From Agreia sp. Leaf210 (lineage in GTDB: Bacteria > Actinomycetota > Actinomycetes > Actinomycetales > Microbacteriaceae): 64,000 bases of DNA. Each line of letters opens with the position of its first letter. Positions within the stretch are counted from its first letter, which is position 1. The stretch covers positions 1,164,361 through 1,228,360 of the forward strand of contig NZ_LMKK01000001.1 of the NCBI RefSeq assembly GCF_001421485.1, given 5' to 3'. This document shows positions 7,862-16,488 of the stretch, in pieces. The notes under the pieces were generated by a model that saw nothing but the letters and a program-made list of their open reading frames with translations, did not search any database and was not told the origin of the DNA. Made by a program: the position numbers and the translations under genes.

Positions 7862-8934
7862 GCGCGCGGCGGGCCCGACGTGTCGCCCTCGCGGAACACG
7901 ACCGGCAGCACGACGCTCGATGGCGCTCCCCCGGCCAGAAGCTCCCCCACCATGCGTCCCGCCTGAAGGCCACGTTCGTGCAGCGGCTGCTCCACCGTGG
8001 TCAGCCGACGCCCCAGCAGAGGGATGTCGGCCCCATCGAACCCCGTCACCGTGAGGTCTCGCGGAACCTGGAGTCCCCGTGCGGCGGCGGCCCGGAGTGC
8101 CCCGACGGCCAGCATGTCGTTCTGCGCCAGGATCGCGGTGGGCGGCGAATCCTGGTCGAGGATGCGCCCCGCCGCGATCTCGCCCGAGTCGAGCTCGCGG
8201 CCCCCGGCCTCGACACGCGTGGCGTCAGGAAAGACGGATGCGACCGCCCGCAGCCGCTCGCGGATCGTGCGGTTGCTGATCGTCTCCAGACGAGCGTCGA
8301 CCGGCTCGATCGGGCCGGGCGGCCCATTCGCGTCGATGCGCGTCGAGCGCATCACCACCCCGACTCGCGTGTGGCCGAGATCTCGCACGTGGCGGGCCAA
8401 CGCGGCCATCCCGCTGGCGTCGTCGATGTCGACGAGTGTGACGGCCTCTTCGTGCGGACCCTCGACGCCGACCATGGGTATGTGGCGCGCCCGCATGCTC
8501 GGCAAGAGCCCGTCGAATTCCTCGCCGCGGGTGAGAAAGACGACCGCGTCGACCGGCATGCCGTCGAGCAGGCGTGCCGAGCGATCGCCCGACTCCGATC
8601 GGTGCGACAGCAGCAGCTGGCCCACATCGAGCTCGTCGAGCGCCTCGCTGAGCCCCGCCATGGTGGCCATCGCCACCGGATTCTGGAAGGCCCGGCGCAC
8701 GGTTCCCGCCACGATGATGCCCACGATGCCCGAGCGGCCGCTCTTCAGCGATCGGGCAGTCGGGTTCGGTCCGGCGTAGCCGATCTCGGCCGCGGCGGCC
8801 AGAATGCGGGCCCTCGTGCGCTCGGTGATCGAGCCCGTTCGACGGTAGGCCAGAGACGCGGTGGAGGTCGACACCTTCGCGAGCGCAGCGACGTCGGCAA
8901 GGGTCACAGAGGTGCGCGCCGAGCTCGAGGTCAT
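7855..8934 (-). CDS. LacI-family transcriptional regulator
   Basis: This is a 359-residue repressor with an N-terminal HTH (VTLADVAALAKVSTSTASLAYRR, residues 10-32), a hinge region and a periplasmic-binding-protein-like effector domain (IVGIIVAGTV onward, ending ILAQNDMLAVGALRAA and LTVTGFDGADIPLL). It sits divergently next to an ABC-importer operon and almost certainly controls it, sensing the imported compound or a breakdown product. Two palindromes in the 147-bp gap to the solute-binding gene are the likely operators. The ATG at 8934 is preferred over GTG codons 3 and 6 codons upstream because AGGG lies at a suitable distance. Confidence 0.88.
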   Translation of the reverse strand: MTSSSARTSVTLADVAALAKVSTSTASLAYRRTGSITERTRARILAAAAEIGYAGPNPTARSLKSGRSGIVGIIVAGTVRRAFQNPVAMATMAGLSEALDELDVGQLLLSHRSESGDRSARLLDGMPVDAVVFLTRGEEFDGLLPSMRARHIPMVGVEGPHEEAVTLVDIDDASGMAALARHVRDLGHTRVGVVMRSTRIDANGPPGPIEPVDARLETISNRTIRERLRAVASVFPDATRVEAGGRELDSGEIAAGRILDQDSPPTAILAQNDMLAVGALRAAAARGLQVPRDLTVTGFDGADIPLLGRRLTTVEQPLHERGLQAGRMVGELLAGGAPSSVVLPVVFREGDTSGPPRAS

Positions 8935-8996
8935 GCTTTTCACCCTATCCACGCGCAGGTTCCTCCCAGGGCGAGTTCGGCACGATGTCTCCCAAT

Positions 8997-9050
8997 CGCA
9001 ACGTTGCGTTAACCATCGCAGCCCACTATCGAAACGATGCGATTCGCATC
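8997..9050. promoter_or_regulatory. Candidate LacI-type operators
   Basis: CGCAACGTTGCG at 8997-9008 is a perfect 12-bp palindrome with the central CG typical of LacI-family sites. GATGCGATTCGCATC at 9036-9050 is a second palindrome with one central mismatch. Both lie between the divergent regulator and the solute-binding protein gene. Confidence 0.6.
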
Positions 9051-9081
9051 AACACCCGACCCGAATGGACGAACAATCGTG

Positions 9082-10245
9082 ATGCCCCGTCGTTGTCTTC
9101 TTACCCTCTCCGCCGCCGCGGCGGTCGCGCTCGCGCTGGCTGGCTGCGCTCCGACCGCCAGCACCGACGTCGCCGCCACCAACCACGCCGTGACCGATGC
9201 CTCCGGCACCGCGACCGTCTTCATCTCCGGCGACACCAACGTGCAGAGCCTCTGGACCGACGCCATCATCCCCGCCTTCGAGAAGGCGAACCCGGGCGCA
9301 TCCGTCACGACGACCCTCGATCTGCACGGCGAGCACGACGCGCAGACGATGGCCAAGCTCACCAGCTCGGTGCAGGCCAACGACGACCCCGGCTTCGACC
9401 TCATCGACTCGGGCTTCATCCAGGCCGCCGGCAAGGCGGGCCTGCTCGAGGGCGTGTCTGCCGACAACGTGCCCAACCTCGCCACGGTGCCCGACACCAC
9501 GGTGAAGGCCGGCGCCGGCTTCGGTATCCCCTACCGCGCCTCCTCTGTGCTGCTGGCCTACGACTCCACCAAGGTGAAGACGCCGCCGACCACCCTCGAC
9601 GAGCTCCTCAAATGGATCACCGCCAACCCCGGGCAGTTCACCTACAACTCGCCCTCCACCGGCGGATCGGGTGCGGCCTTCGTGACCACCGTGCTCGACA
9701 AGTACGTCTCGGACAAATCGCGCACCGCCATGACCACGGGCTACGACCAGTCGCTCGAGGGCGAGTGGGACAAGGGCTTCGACGAACTCAAGAAGCTCGG
9801 CGCGTCTATGTACCAGCAGGGCGTCTACCCCAACGGCAACAACCAGGTGCTCGAGTTGCTCGGCACAGGCGCTATCGAGATGGCGCCCGTGTGGAGCGAC
9901 CAGGTCATCACTGCCCAGAAGACCGGGACTCTGCCCGCGAACATCAAGTACGCGCAGATCTCAAACCCCTCGTTCACCGGCAGCGCCTCGTACCTCGGCA
10001 TTCCCAAGACCGCGTCTCACAAAGACGTCGCCCAGAAGCTGGCCGACTACGTGCTCTCCTCCGAGGGCCAGGCGCTCATCGCGTCGACCATCGCGGGCTA
10101 CCCGGTGATCTCGCTCGACAACGTTCCCGCCGATCTGAAGGACAAGTTCGCCTCGGCCGACCCCTCGGCGCTGCGCCCCACGTACTACAGCCAGATGGCG
10201 TCCGACATGAACAACCTCTGGGACGCGAAGGTTCCCGGACAGTGA
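9082..10245 (+). CDS. ABC importer solute-binding lipoprotein
   Basis: This is a 387-residue extracytoplasmic solute-binding protein. The signal peptide MPRRCLLTLSAAAAVALALAGC ends in a lipobox (LAGC), so it is lipid-anchored on the outer face of the membrane. The mature part reads as a type II periplasmic-binding fold (PAFEKANPGASV; YRASSVLLAYDSTKV; a C-terminal YYSQMASDMNNLWD). It resembles the iron/polyamine/phosphonate-type binding proteins more than the classic sugar binders, but the ligand cannot be read off. The stop overlaps the GTG of the first permease by 3 bp. The ATG at 9082 is chosen so that the signal peptide has a normal length. Confidence 0.85.
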   Translation: MPRRCLLTLSAAAAVALALAGCAPTASTDVAATNHAVTDASGTATVFISGDTNVQSLWTDAIIPAFEKANPGASVTTTLDLHGEHDAQTMAKLTSSVQANDDPGFDLIDSGFIQAAGKAGLLEGVSADNVPNLATVPDTTVKAGAGFGIPYRASSVLLAYDSTKVKTPPTTLDELLKWITANPGQFTYNSPSTGGSGAAFVTTVLDKYVSDKSRTAMTTGYDQSLEGEWDKGFDELKKLGASMYQQGVYPNGNNQVLELLGTGAIEMAPVWSDQVITAQKTGTLPANIKYAQISNPSFTGSASYLGIPKTASHKDVAQKLADYVLSSEGQALIASTIAGYPVISLDNVPADLKDKFASADPSALRPTYYSQMASDMNNLWDAKVPGQ

Positions 10246-11192
10246 CCGACATCCGATCGGGGCGTCGCGCCCCGGTCGGTGCTCGGCGGCGGGTCTCCCC
10301 TGAGGCCCGCCGCTCGGGCATCGGCCTCGCCATGGCGCTGCCACCCGTCATTCTGCTCGCACTCTTCGTGGGCGTTCCCGTGGTGCTCGCTATCGGTTTC
10401 AGCCTCGGCCACACGGGCGGCCTCAACTCGACGATCGCCTCGATCGGACTCAACACCCGCGAGGCGACCAGCTGGTGGGGAACCGCCCAGGCCTACGTCG
10501 ACGTCTTCACCGATCCGCGCTTCACCCGCGACCTCGGGGTGACCGTCGGCGTGACCGTGGTCTCGACCGTCATCGTGCTGGCGCTGGCGCTGGGCATCGC
10601 CCTCAACCTGCGCCTGCGCGGCGGACGGCTCGCGAGCGTCTTCGCCGGCCTGGCCGTGGTGCCCCTCTTCATCCCCGTGGTGATCGCGTCGTGGGCCATC
10701 CTGACCTTCTACTCGGGTGACGGATTCGTGCGCACGGTCTTCGCTCTCGTCGGCCTGACCGGGCCGACCTGGGGGTACACGACCGTGGCCGTGATCATCG
10801 GCTCGGTGTGGACGAGCCTGCCGTTCGCCACGCTCATGGCGATCTCGGGCGTGCAGTCGATTCCCGACGCCATGATCGAGGCGGCTCGGGATGCCGGCGC
10901 CTCGTCGTTCGCGATCGTCACCCGGATCCTCGTTCCCCTGAGCGCGATCCCGCTCGTGATCGCCGCGACCTTCACGGCCATCGGAGTGCTCGGCTCCTTC
11001 ACCGTTCCGTACTTCACCGGACCGAATGCGCCGAGCATGCTGGGCGTCGACATCTCGAAGTACTTCCAGGCGTTCAACCACCCGCAGCAGGCGATCGTGA
11101 TGGCCGTCGTGGTCTTCGTGCTCGCATCCGGAATCGCGTTCTTCTACGTGTGGGCGAACTTTCGATCGGCAAAGAAGGAAGGTCGGGTCTGA
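10242..11192 (+). CDS. ABC importer permease 1
   Basis: This is a 316-residue inner-membrane permease with about six hydrophobic segments and the coupling (EAA) loop MIEAARDAGASSFAIVTRILVPLS, which docks on the ATPase. The N-terminus is Arg-rich and cytoplasmic. The GTG at 10242 overlaps the preceding stop (GTGA), and its own stop shares bases with the ATG of permease 2 (TGATG), so the genes are translationally coupled. It belongs to the BPD_transp_1 family, of the 2-aminoethylphosphonate/spermidine/Fe3+ general type. Confidence 0.87.
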   Translation: MTDIRSGRRAPVGARRRVSPEARRSGIGLAMALPPVILLALFVGVPVVLAIGFSLGHTGGLNSTIASIGLNTREATSWWGTAQAYVDVFTDPRFTRDLGVTVGVTVVSTVIVLALALGIALNLRLRGGRLASVFAGLAVVPLFIPVVIASWAILTFYSGDGFVRTVFALVGLTGPTWGYTTVAVIIGSVWTSLPFATLMAISGVQSIPDAMIEAARDAGASSFAIVTRILVPLSAIPLVIAATFTAIGVLGSFTVPYFTGPNAPSMLGVDISKYFQAFNHPQQAIVMAVVVFVLASGIAFFYVWANFRSAKKEGRV

Positions 11193-12007
11193 TGCGCGCA
11201 CGCATGCTCTCTCGCGGTGTCGTCACGGGCGCCCTCCTCGTGGTGGTGGCCGTGTTCATCCTGGGTCCGCTGCTGTGGCTGGCCGCGCACGCCTTCGCGA
11301 CCTCGTGGGACTACCCGAGCCTGCTTCCCGCCGGGCTCACGCTCGACTGGTGGTCGGTGGTCTTCAACGACGCCGAGCTCGGTGCCGCCGTGCGCAACTC
11401 GCTCTATTTTGCGCCGCTGACCGTGCTGGTCTCGGCCGTGGTGTGCCTGCCCGCGGCCTACGCCTTCTCGCGTTTCGAGTTCCCGGGCCGCCGCATCTTC
11501 CTGGTGGGCCTGTTCGCCACGAACGCCTTCCCCAAGATGGGGCTCTTCGTCTCGATGGCCTCGCTGTTCTACGGTCTGCACCTCATGAACACGATCGCCG
11601 GAGTGGTCATCGTGCAGCTCGTGGGCACGGTGGTGTTCATGACGTGGATTCCCGCGGCGGCCTTCAGCTCGGTGCCCCGTGCGCTCGAAGAGGCGGCCCG
11701 CGATGCCGGCGCCGGGCGCATCCGCACCTTCGTGCGCGTGACCCTGCCGCTCGCACTGCCCGGCATCCTCGTGGCCATCCTCATGTCGTTCCTCGCCGCC
11801 TTCGACGAGGCCCAGGGCACCTATCTCGTGGGGGCACCGGTGTACATGACCATGCCCACCGAGATGTACTCGCTCGTTCTGAACTACCCCAAGCAGGTCG
11901 CCGCGGTCTTCGCGATCCTGCTCTCCGTTCCCTCCGTCGCCCTTCTGCTCTTCGCCCGCCGCTTCATCATGGGCGGACGTCTGGCCGAGGGCTTCCAGAT
12001 TCGTTAG
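11192..12007 (+). CDS. ABC importer permease 2
   Basis: This is a 271-residue permease and the partner of the previous one. There are hydrophobic spans near 10-30, 70-90, 100-125, 135-155, 180-205 and 235-255. The EAA loop is ALEEAARDAGAGRIRTFVRVTLPLA. It has the normal length for the second permease of a heterodimeric importer. It is followed after 8 bp by the ATPase gene. Confidence 0.87.
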   Translation: MRARMLSRGVVTGALLVVVAVFILGPLLWLAAHAFATSWDYPSLLPAGLTLDWWSVVFNDAELGAAVRNSLYFAPLTVLVSAVVCLPAAYAFSRFEFPGRRIFLVGLFATNAFPKMGLFVSMASLFYGLHLMNTIAGVVIVQLVGTVVFMTWIPAAAFSSVPRALEEAARDAGAGRIRTFVRVTLPLALPGILVAILMSFLAAFDEAQGTYLVGAPVYMTMPTEMYSLVLNYPKQVAAVFAILLSVPSVALLLFARRFIMGGRLAEGFQIR

Positions 12008-12015
12008 GCACCACC

Positions 12016-13161
12016 ATGACAACACCCACCAAGACCGACGCGACGTCGGGGCTCAGAGTCACCGCCCTGACCAAGGTGTTGAGCAACCGCACCATCGTCG
12101 AGAACTTCGAACTCGACGTGGCCGCGGGCGAGCTCGTCGCCCTGCTCGGTCCCTCCGGATGCGGCAAGACCACGACGCTGCGCATGATGGCCGGCTTTCT
12201 CCAGCCAGACACGGGTTCCGTCAGCATCGGCGGAGTCGACGTCACCGACAAGGGGCCAGACAAGCGCCCGAGCGCGATGGTCTTTCAGAACTACGCTCTG
12301 TGGCCGCACCTCACGGTGTTCAAGAACGTGGCTTTTCCCTTGAGTATCAAGCGCGTGCCCCGTGCCGAGATCACCGAGCGCGTGATGGCAGCCCTCGAGA
12401 CGGTCAACCTCGCCCACCACGCCCACTCCCGCCCCGCGCACATCTCCGGAGGTGAGCAGCAGCGCGCCGCCCTCGCCCGCGCGATCGTGCAGCGCCCCGA
12501 TCTGCTGCTGCTCGACGAGCCCCTGTCGAACCTCGACGCGAAGCTCCGGGTCAAGGTGCGCGAGGAGATCCGCGACATCCAGCAGCGCCTCGGCATCACG
12601 ACGGTGATGGTCACCCACGACCAAGACGAGGCGATGGCCATCTCCGACCGCGTCGCCGTGATGAACGCGGGTCGCATCGAGCAGGTGTCGACCCCGACCG
12701 AGCTCTACGCCAATCCGCGCACCCTGTTCGTGGCCTCGTTCATCGGCAGCATGAACGTGCTGCCCGCGCCGACCCTCTTCGAGAGCGCGAGCCTGAGCCA
12801 CGTGCCGAACGTGGTGCCGGATGCCGTGGCCGACCCGTCGACGTCCGTCACCTCGACAGACGTCCCGCCGGCCGAGGCCTGGGCAGTGCGCCCCGAAGAC
12901 GTTCTCTTCGAGCCCACCTCGGGCGTTCGCCGCGTCGGCGCGACCCCCGTCGAGGTGCGTCGCGTGCTTCCCCATGGACACTTCTCCGAGCTCGTGCTCA
13001 ACGCGGGCGGAGCCGAGGTGCGCTCGATCGCGGGCGGAGTTCCTCCCGCCGTGGGCGATCACGGAACGGTGACGCTGAACAACGTGCGGCACTACGTCGA
13101 CGGCATTCTCGTCGACGGCCGCGCCCGCACGGCGCGCGTGCTGGCAGGGGCGAAGGCGTGA
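12016..13161 (+). CDS. ABC importer ATPase with TOBE-like C-terminus
   Basis: This is a 381-residue ATPase that powers the importer. Walker A GPSGCGKTT is at 45-53, followed by a Q-loop (MVFQNYALWPH), the signature SGGEQQRAALARAI (near 145), Walker B LLLLDEP with the D-loop SNLDAKLR, and the switch His in VTHDQDEAM. The last 120 residues form a TOBE/OB-type regulatory domain, as in spermidine/iron/UgpC-type importers. The ATG at 12016 follows an ACCACC leader without a strong ribosome site. Its stop overlaps the GTG of the fused phosphodiesterase gene (GTGA). Confidence 0.88.
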   Translation: MTTPTKTDATSGLRVTALTKVLSNRTIVENFELDVAAGELVALLGPSGCGKTTTLRMMAGFLQPDTGSVSIGGVDVTDKGPDKRPSAMVFQNYALWPHLTVFKNVAFPLSIKRVPRAEITERVMAALETVNLAHHAHSRPAHISGGEQQRAALARAIVQRPDLLLLDEPLSNLDAKLRVKVREEIRDIQQRLGITTVMVTHDQDEAMAISDRVAVMNAGRIEQVSTPTELYANPRTLFVASFIGSMNVLPAPTLFESASLSHVPNVVPDAVADPSTSVTSTDVPPAEAWAVRPEDVLFEPTSGVRRVGATPVEVRRVLPHGHFSELVLNAGGAEVRSIAGGVPPAVGDHGTVTLNNVRHYVDGILVDGRARTARVLAGAKA

Positions 13162-14681
13162 CCGCGGTGGTCGCCCACCGCGGCGACTCCTCCGTTCATC
13201 GCGAGAACACCCTCGAAGCGATCCGCTCGGCGATCGCGGCGGGAGCCGAGACGATCGAGATCGATGTGCGCCTCACGGGCGACGGAGAGGTCGTGCTGCT
13301 GCACGATGCCACTCTTCAGAGACTCTGGGGCGTCGACGCCCACGTCGCGAATCTCACCCTGGCCGAGGTCGAGAGACTGGGCGGCGGCGAGCTGCGCATC
13401 CCGCTGCTGCGCGACGTTCTGCACCTCATGCACGATGCGAAGCCGCTTCTGCTCATCGACATGGACTCGCCCGAGCCCGCGGCGGCCGCGCACCGCGTCG
13501 TCGCCACCTGCGGTTCGGAGGCCAGGGTCGCCTGGTGCGGCCACATCGACGCGATGAGAACGATCCGGCGCCGCGACGCGGCCGCCGAGATCTGGATGCC
13601 GTGGGCCGAGTCGACCGCACCCAGCGCCTTGGATCTCGCCGAGTTGCGCCCCACCTTCGTGAACCTGCCCCATGTCTACGTGGGGCGCGAACTCGTCGCC
13701 GCCATCCATTCACTCGGCGTCAAAGTGTCGTGCTGGACCGTCGACGACGCCGAGCAGATGGCGTGGCTCATGTCGATCGGAGTCGATTCGATCACGAGCA
13801 ACCGGCTGGCTCTGCTGCTGTGCCTTCGGAACAACGACGCGGCGGCGACCGTGCAGATGCTGCCTCGGGCCAGGCTGATCTCGCGGGAGCTGGCGACGTG
13901 GGCCGTCGAGTACGTGCGCAAACACCACGTGACGAGCGTGGCGACCAAGGCCAACCCCGCCGATCACGTCACCGAGATCGATCTCGCCATCGAGCGCGTC
14001 GTGCGCTCCGTGATCAGCGCGCAGTTCCCCGACCACTGCTTCGTCGGAGAAGAGTTCGGCGGCGAGGCGCAGGCCGACAGGCCGTGCTGGTACCTCGATC
14101 CGGTCGACGGAACCGCCAACCTCGCGAACGGCATGCCGTGGACGAGCTTCTCGCTCGCGCTGGTCGTCAACGGGGCGCCGGTCGTCGGCGTGGTCGCCGA
14201 CCCCTGGCGCGGTGTCGTCGTCGAGGCAGAGGCCGGCGGCGGCGCCTGGTCCGACGGCATCCGCCTGTGCCTCGACAAGCCGGATGCCGAGGCCCTGTCG
14301 GCGCCCACCTTCGGCCCGGCCCCCGATCCCCTGCGTGGCGCCATGGTCAGCACAGAGCTCGCGGCGCACGCCGCGTGGCCCGGAATGCTCCCCATGCTCG
14401 ACGCGCTGTCGCAGCGGTACTGCACGATGCGCATCATGGGATCGGGCACGCTGACCGTCGCCGGCATCGCACTCGGCCATGGCATCGGGGCGGTCATCGG
14501 CCGCTTCGGCCCGGTCGACCACCTGGCCGCGGTGCTCATCGTGCGCGAGGCGGGAGGCGTGGTGCTCGACGAGAATGGAGACGAGACCCTCTTTCCGGCG
14601 AGCGGCGGCGTGCTCGCGGCGGCGAACCGTCAGACGGCCGAGCAGCTGCATGCCCTGTGGCGAGAGGCGGTTGCTCGGTAA
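13158..14681 (+). CDS. Fusion protein: glycerophosphodiester phosphodiesterase plus inositol monophosphatase
   Basis: This 507-residue protein has two enzyme domains. Residues 1-225 form a GDPD TIM barrel with all metal and acid/base residues visible: His7 in HRG, Glu16-Asn17, Glu34 and Asp36 in EIDVRL, and His49 in LLHD. Residues 235-507 form an inositol-monophosphatase-type phosphatase with Glu298-Glu299 (GEEFG), Asp314 and Asp317 in WYLDPVDGT, and Asp454 in GPVDHLAA. The GDPD half lacks a signal peptide, so the protein should be cytosolic. It overlaps the ATPase gene by 4 bp. A diester imported by the transporter could be cut by the first domain and its phosphomonoester dephosphorylated by the second. 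Glycerophosphoinositol is one candidate substrate, by inference only. Confidence 0.85.
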   Translation: MTAVVAHRGDSSVHRENTLEAIRSAIAAGAETIEIDVRLTGDGEVVLLHDATLQRLWGVDAHVANLTLAEVERLGGGELRIPLLRDVLHLMHDAKPLLLIDMDSPEPAAAAHRVVATCGSEARVAWCGHIDAMRTIRRRDAAAEIWMPWAESTAPSALDLAELRPTFVNLPHVYVGRELVAAIHSLGVKVSCWTVDDAEQMAWLMSIGVDSITSNRLALLLCLRNNDAAATVQMLPRARLISRELATWAVEYVRKHHVTSVATKANPADHVTEIDLAIERVVRSVISAQFPDHCFVGEEFGGEAQADRPCWYLDPVDGTANLANGMPWTSFSLALVVNGAPVVGVVADPWRGVVVEAEAGGGAWSDGIRLCLDKPDAEALSAPTFGPAPDPLRGAMVSTELAAHAAWPGMLPMLDALSQRYCTMRIMGSGTLTVAGIALGHGIGAVIGRFGPVDHLAAVLIVREAGGVVLDENGDETLFPASGGVLAAANRQTAEQLHALWREAVAR

Positions 14682-14717
14682 AGTTCGATGCAGTCGCCGC
14701 CCGCACAAAGGAGTCCC

Positions 14718-15680
14718 ATGCTGATCGAAGCCGACCTCGACGCCGTTCGTCGTCACGAGATCGCGGGCGACGAGCCCGCCGATTTCGACGCGTATTGGCA
14801 GCAGACACTGGCCGCGGCCGCCGATGTTCCCCTCCACGTGCGCGTCGAGCGAGTCGAGAGCGTGCTCAGCGTCATCGACGTGTTCGATGTGACCTTTCGC
14901 GGAGCCGACGGCACCGATGTGAAGGCGTGGCTGCGCGTGCCCACCAGTTCGACCACGCCCCTGCCCACGGTCGTCACGTATGTCGGCTACGGCGGCGGCC
15001 GTGGTCGACCCGAGGAGTCCCTCACGTGGGTGGCGTCCGGCTTCGCGCATCTGCACATGGATACGCGCGGCCAGGGCGCCTCGTGGAGCGTCGGCGACAC
15101 ACCGGATGTCGGCCCCGGCGGCCCGCAGATCCCCGGGGTGATGACCAAGGGCATCCAGAACCGCGACGACTACTACTACCGCCGGCTGTTCATCGATGCG
15201 GTGCGTGCCGTCGACGCCGCGAAGCAGCTGCCGCAGGTCGACGCGGCGCGGATCGCGGTTGCCGGCGGAAGCCAGGGCGGCGGCCTCGCTCTCGCCGTGG
15301 CCGGGCTGCGCGACGATCTCGCCGCGGTCGTCGCGTTCGTGCCGTTCCTCTGCGACTTCGGGCGGGCCACGCTGATCACCGACGCGTATCCGTACCACGA
15401 GATCGTCGACTACCTCAGGGTCCATCGCGACCAGGCGGCATCCGTCTACGAGGTGCTGGGCAGCTTCGACGCCGCGTTCCACGCGCGTCGGGCGACGGCT
15501 CCGGCGCATTTCTCGGTCGCGCTGATGGATGCCACGTGCCCGGCCTCCACGGTCTACGCCGCGTTCAACGCGTACGCCGGCCCGAAGGAGATCACCGAAT
15601 GGGCGTTCAACGGCCACGAGGGCGGCGGTATCGAAGACGAGACTCAGGCGATCGCGTTCCTGAAAGAGCAGCTGGCGTAG
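14718..15680 (+). CDS. CE7-family acetyl esterase (acetyl xylan esterase/cephalosporin-C deacetylase type)
   Basis: This is a 320-residue alpha/beta hydrolase of the carbohydrate esterase 7 family, normally a cytosolic hexamer that removes acetyl groups from small sugars. The oxyanion segment is YVGYGGGRGRPEE, the nucleophile is Ser in GGSQGGG (near residue 185), and the catalytic His is in FNGHEGGG close to the C-terminus. The acid Asp is probably in the MDATCPAS segment. Length matches the family exactly. The ATG at 14718 has a strong AAAGGAG site. It lies 36 bp after the fusion gene and is probably the last gene of the importer operon, so the imported compound may be acetylated. Confidence 0.83.
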   Translation: MLIEADLDAVRRHEIAGDEPADFDAYWQQTLAAAADVPLHVRVERVESVLSVIDVFDVTFRGADGTDVKAWLRVPTSSTTPLPTVVTYVGYGGGRGRPEESLTWVASGFAHLHMDTRGQGASWSVGDTPDVGPGGPQIPGVMTKGIQNRDDYYYRRLFIDAVRAVDAAKQLPQVDAARIAVAGGSQGGGLALAVAGLRDDLAAVVAFVPFLCDFGRATLITDAYPYHEIVDYLRVHRDQAASVYEVLGSFDAAFHARRATAPAHFSVALMDATCPASTVYAAFNAYAGPKEITEWAFNGHEGGGIEDETQAIAFLKEQLA

Positions 15681-15684
15681 CCTC

Positions 15685-15765
15685 CGCCACTAATTCAGGA
15701 GGAGAGGCGACTCGTGTGGATAGTGGCGTCAGCGGCGCTCTCCTCCTGATCTAGTCGCGCCACTA
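15685..15765. repeat. Long inverted repeat with repeated CGCCACTA octamer
   Basis: Arms at 15685-15706 and 15738-15759 (22 bp, three mismatches; core TCAGGAGGAGAG/CTCTCCTCCTGA) enclose 31 bases. The octamer CGCCACTA occurs at 15685 and 15758, and inverted as TAGTGGCG at 15721. It sits just after the esterase stop and may end the importer operon, although no T-run follows. Confidence 0.65.
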
Positions 15766-15852
15766 CCATCGACGGTGTTCTCATGATCGGACTCGGCGGC
15801 GGCCTCGCCCTCACGGGAAACAAGGCCTGACGCACACGGCGGCCCGAAGCGG

Positions 15853-16443
15853 TCAGATGTAGATCGCGGGGTCTGTGTAGAAGGCCTCTGCCGTCGGCTC
15901 CGCCGAGTGCGCGCGCGGGCGGGCGACCGCAGGGATGCCCGTGATCACGGAGTAGGGCGGAGCGTCGTGCACCACCACGGCCTGCGCTCCCACCACGGAG
16001 TGAGCGCCGATCACCAGCGGCCCGAGCAGCACGGCTCCGGCTCCCACCGTCACATCATTGCCGAGGGTCGGATGCCGCTTCTCTCGTGCCGTGCTCCTGC
16101 CGCCGAGCGTGACCCCGTGATAGAGCATCACGTCGTCGCCGATCTCGGCGGTCTCGCCGATCACGACTCCCATGCCGTGGTCGATGAAGAAGCGACGCCC
16201 GATCACCGCACCGGGGTGGATCTCGACGCCGGTCAGAAAGCGCACGTACTGCGAGACGAGCCTCGCGGGCAGCCGCAGGCGGCGCATCCAGAGCGCGTGC
16301 GCGATGCGGTAGCCCCACACGGCATGCACTCCCGAGTAGCTGAGCATGACCTCGAGCCTCGAGCGCGAGGCCGGGTCACGGAGCCGTGCCGTGGTGATGT
16401 CTTCGCGAGCGCGCGCGAACGCGGCCGAACCCCGGGCGCTCAC
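15853..16443 (-). CDS. cysE: Serine O-acetyltransferase
   Basis: This 196-residue left-handed beta-helix acyltransferase makes O-acetylserine from serine and acetyl-CoA, the first committed step of cysteine synthesis. The helical N-terminal cap is short. Hexapeptide repeats run from [11 protein letters not shown] through [28 protein letters not shown] to [22 protein letters not shown]. The active His residues are in IHPGA and DHGMG. It is a short bacterial form (about 190 residues), as in Gram-positives. It lies 45 bp downstream of cysK on the same strand. The GTG start at 16443 has no clear ribosome site; coupling to cysK translation is possible. Confidence 0.9.
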   Translation of the reverse strand: MSARGSAAFARAREDITTARLRDPASRSRLEVMLSYSGVHAVWGYRIAHALWMRRLRLPARLVSQYVRFLTGVEIHPGAVIGRRFFIDHGMGVVIGETAEIGDDVMLYHGVTLGGRSTAREKRHPTLGNDVTVGAGAVLLGPLVIGAHSVVGAQAVVVHDAPPYSVITGIPAVARPRAHSAEPTAEAFYTDPAIYI

Positions 16444-16488
16444 GCCCGGAACTCGGCCGACGTGCGAGACGCGGCCGACGGCATCCGA

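Noticed and set aside
756-15617. Long antisense open frames such as 756-1844 and 13710-15617 on the minus strand
   Set aside because: Their protein text is Arg/His/Asp-rich and repetitive without family motifs, and they lie opposite genes with clear catalytic motifs. They are by-products of high GC content.
15783-15830. Tiny frame of 15 codons (MIGLGGGLALTGNKA)
   Set aside because: It has no ribosome site and no neighbour context; chance cannot be excluded.
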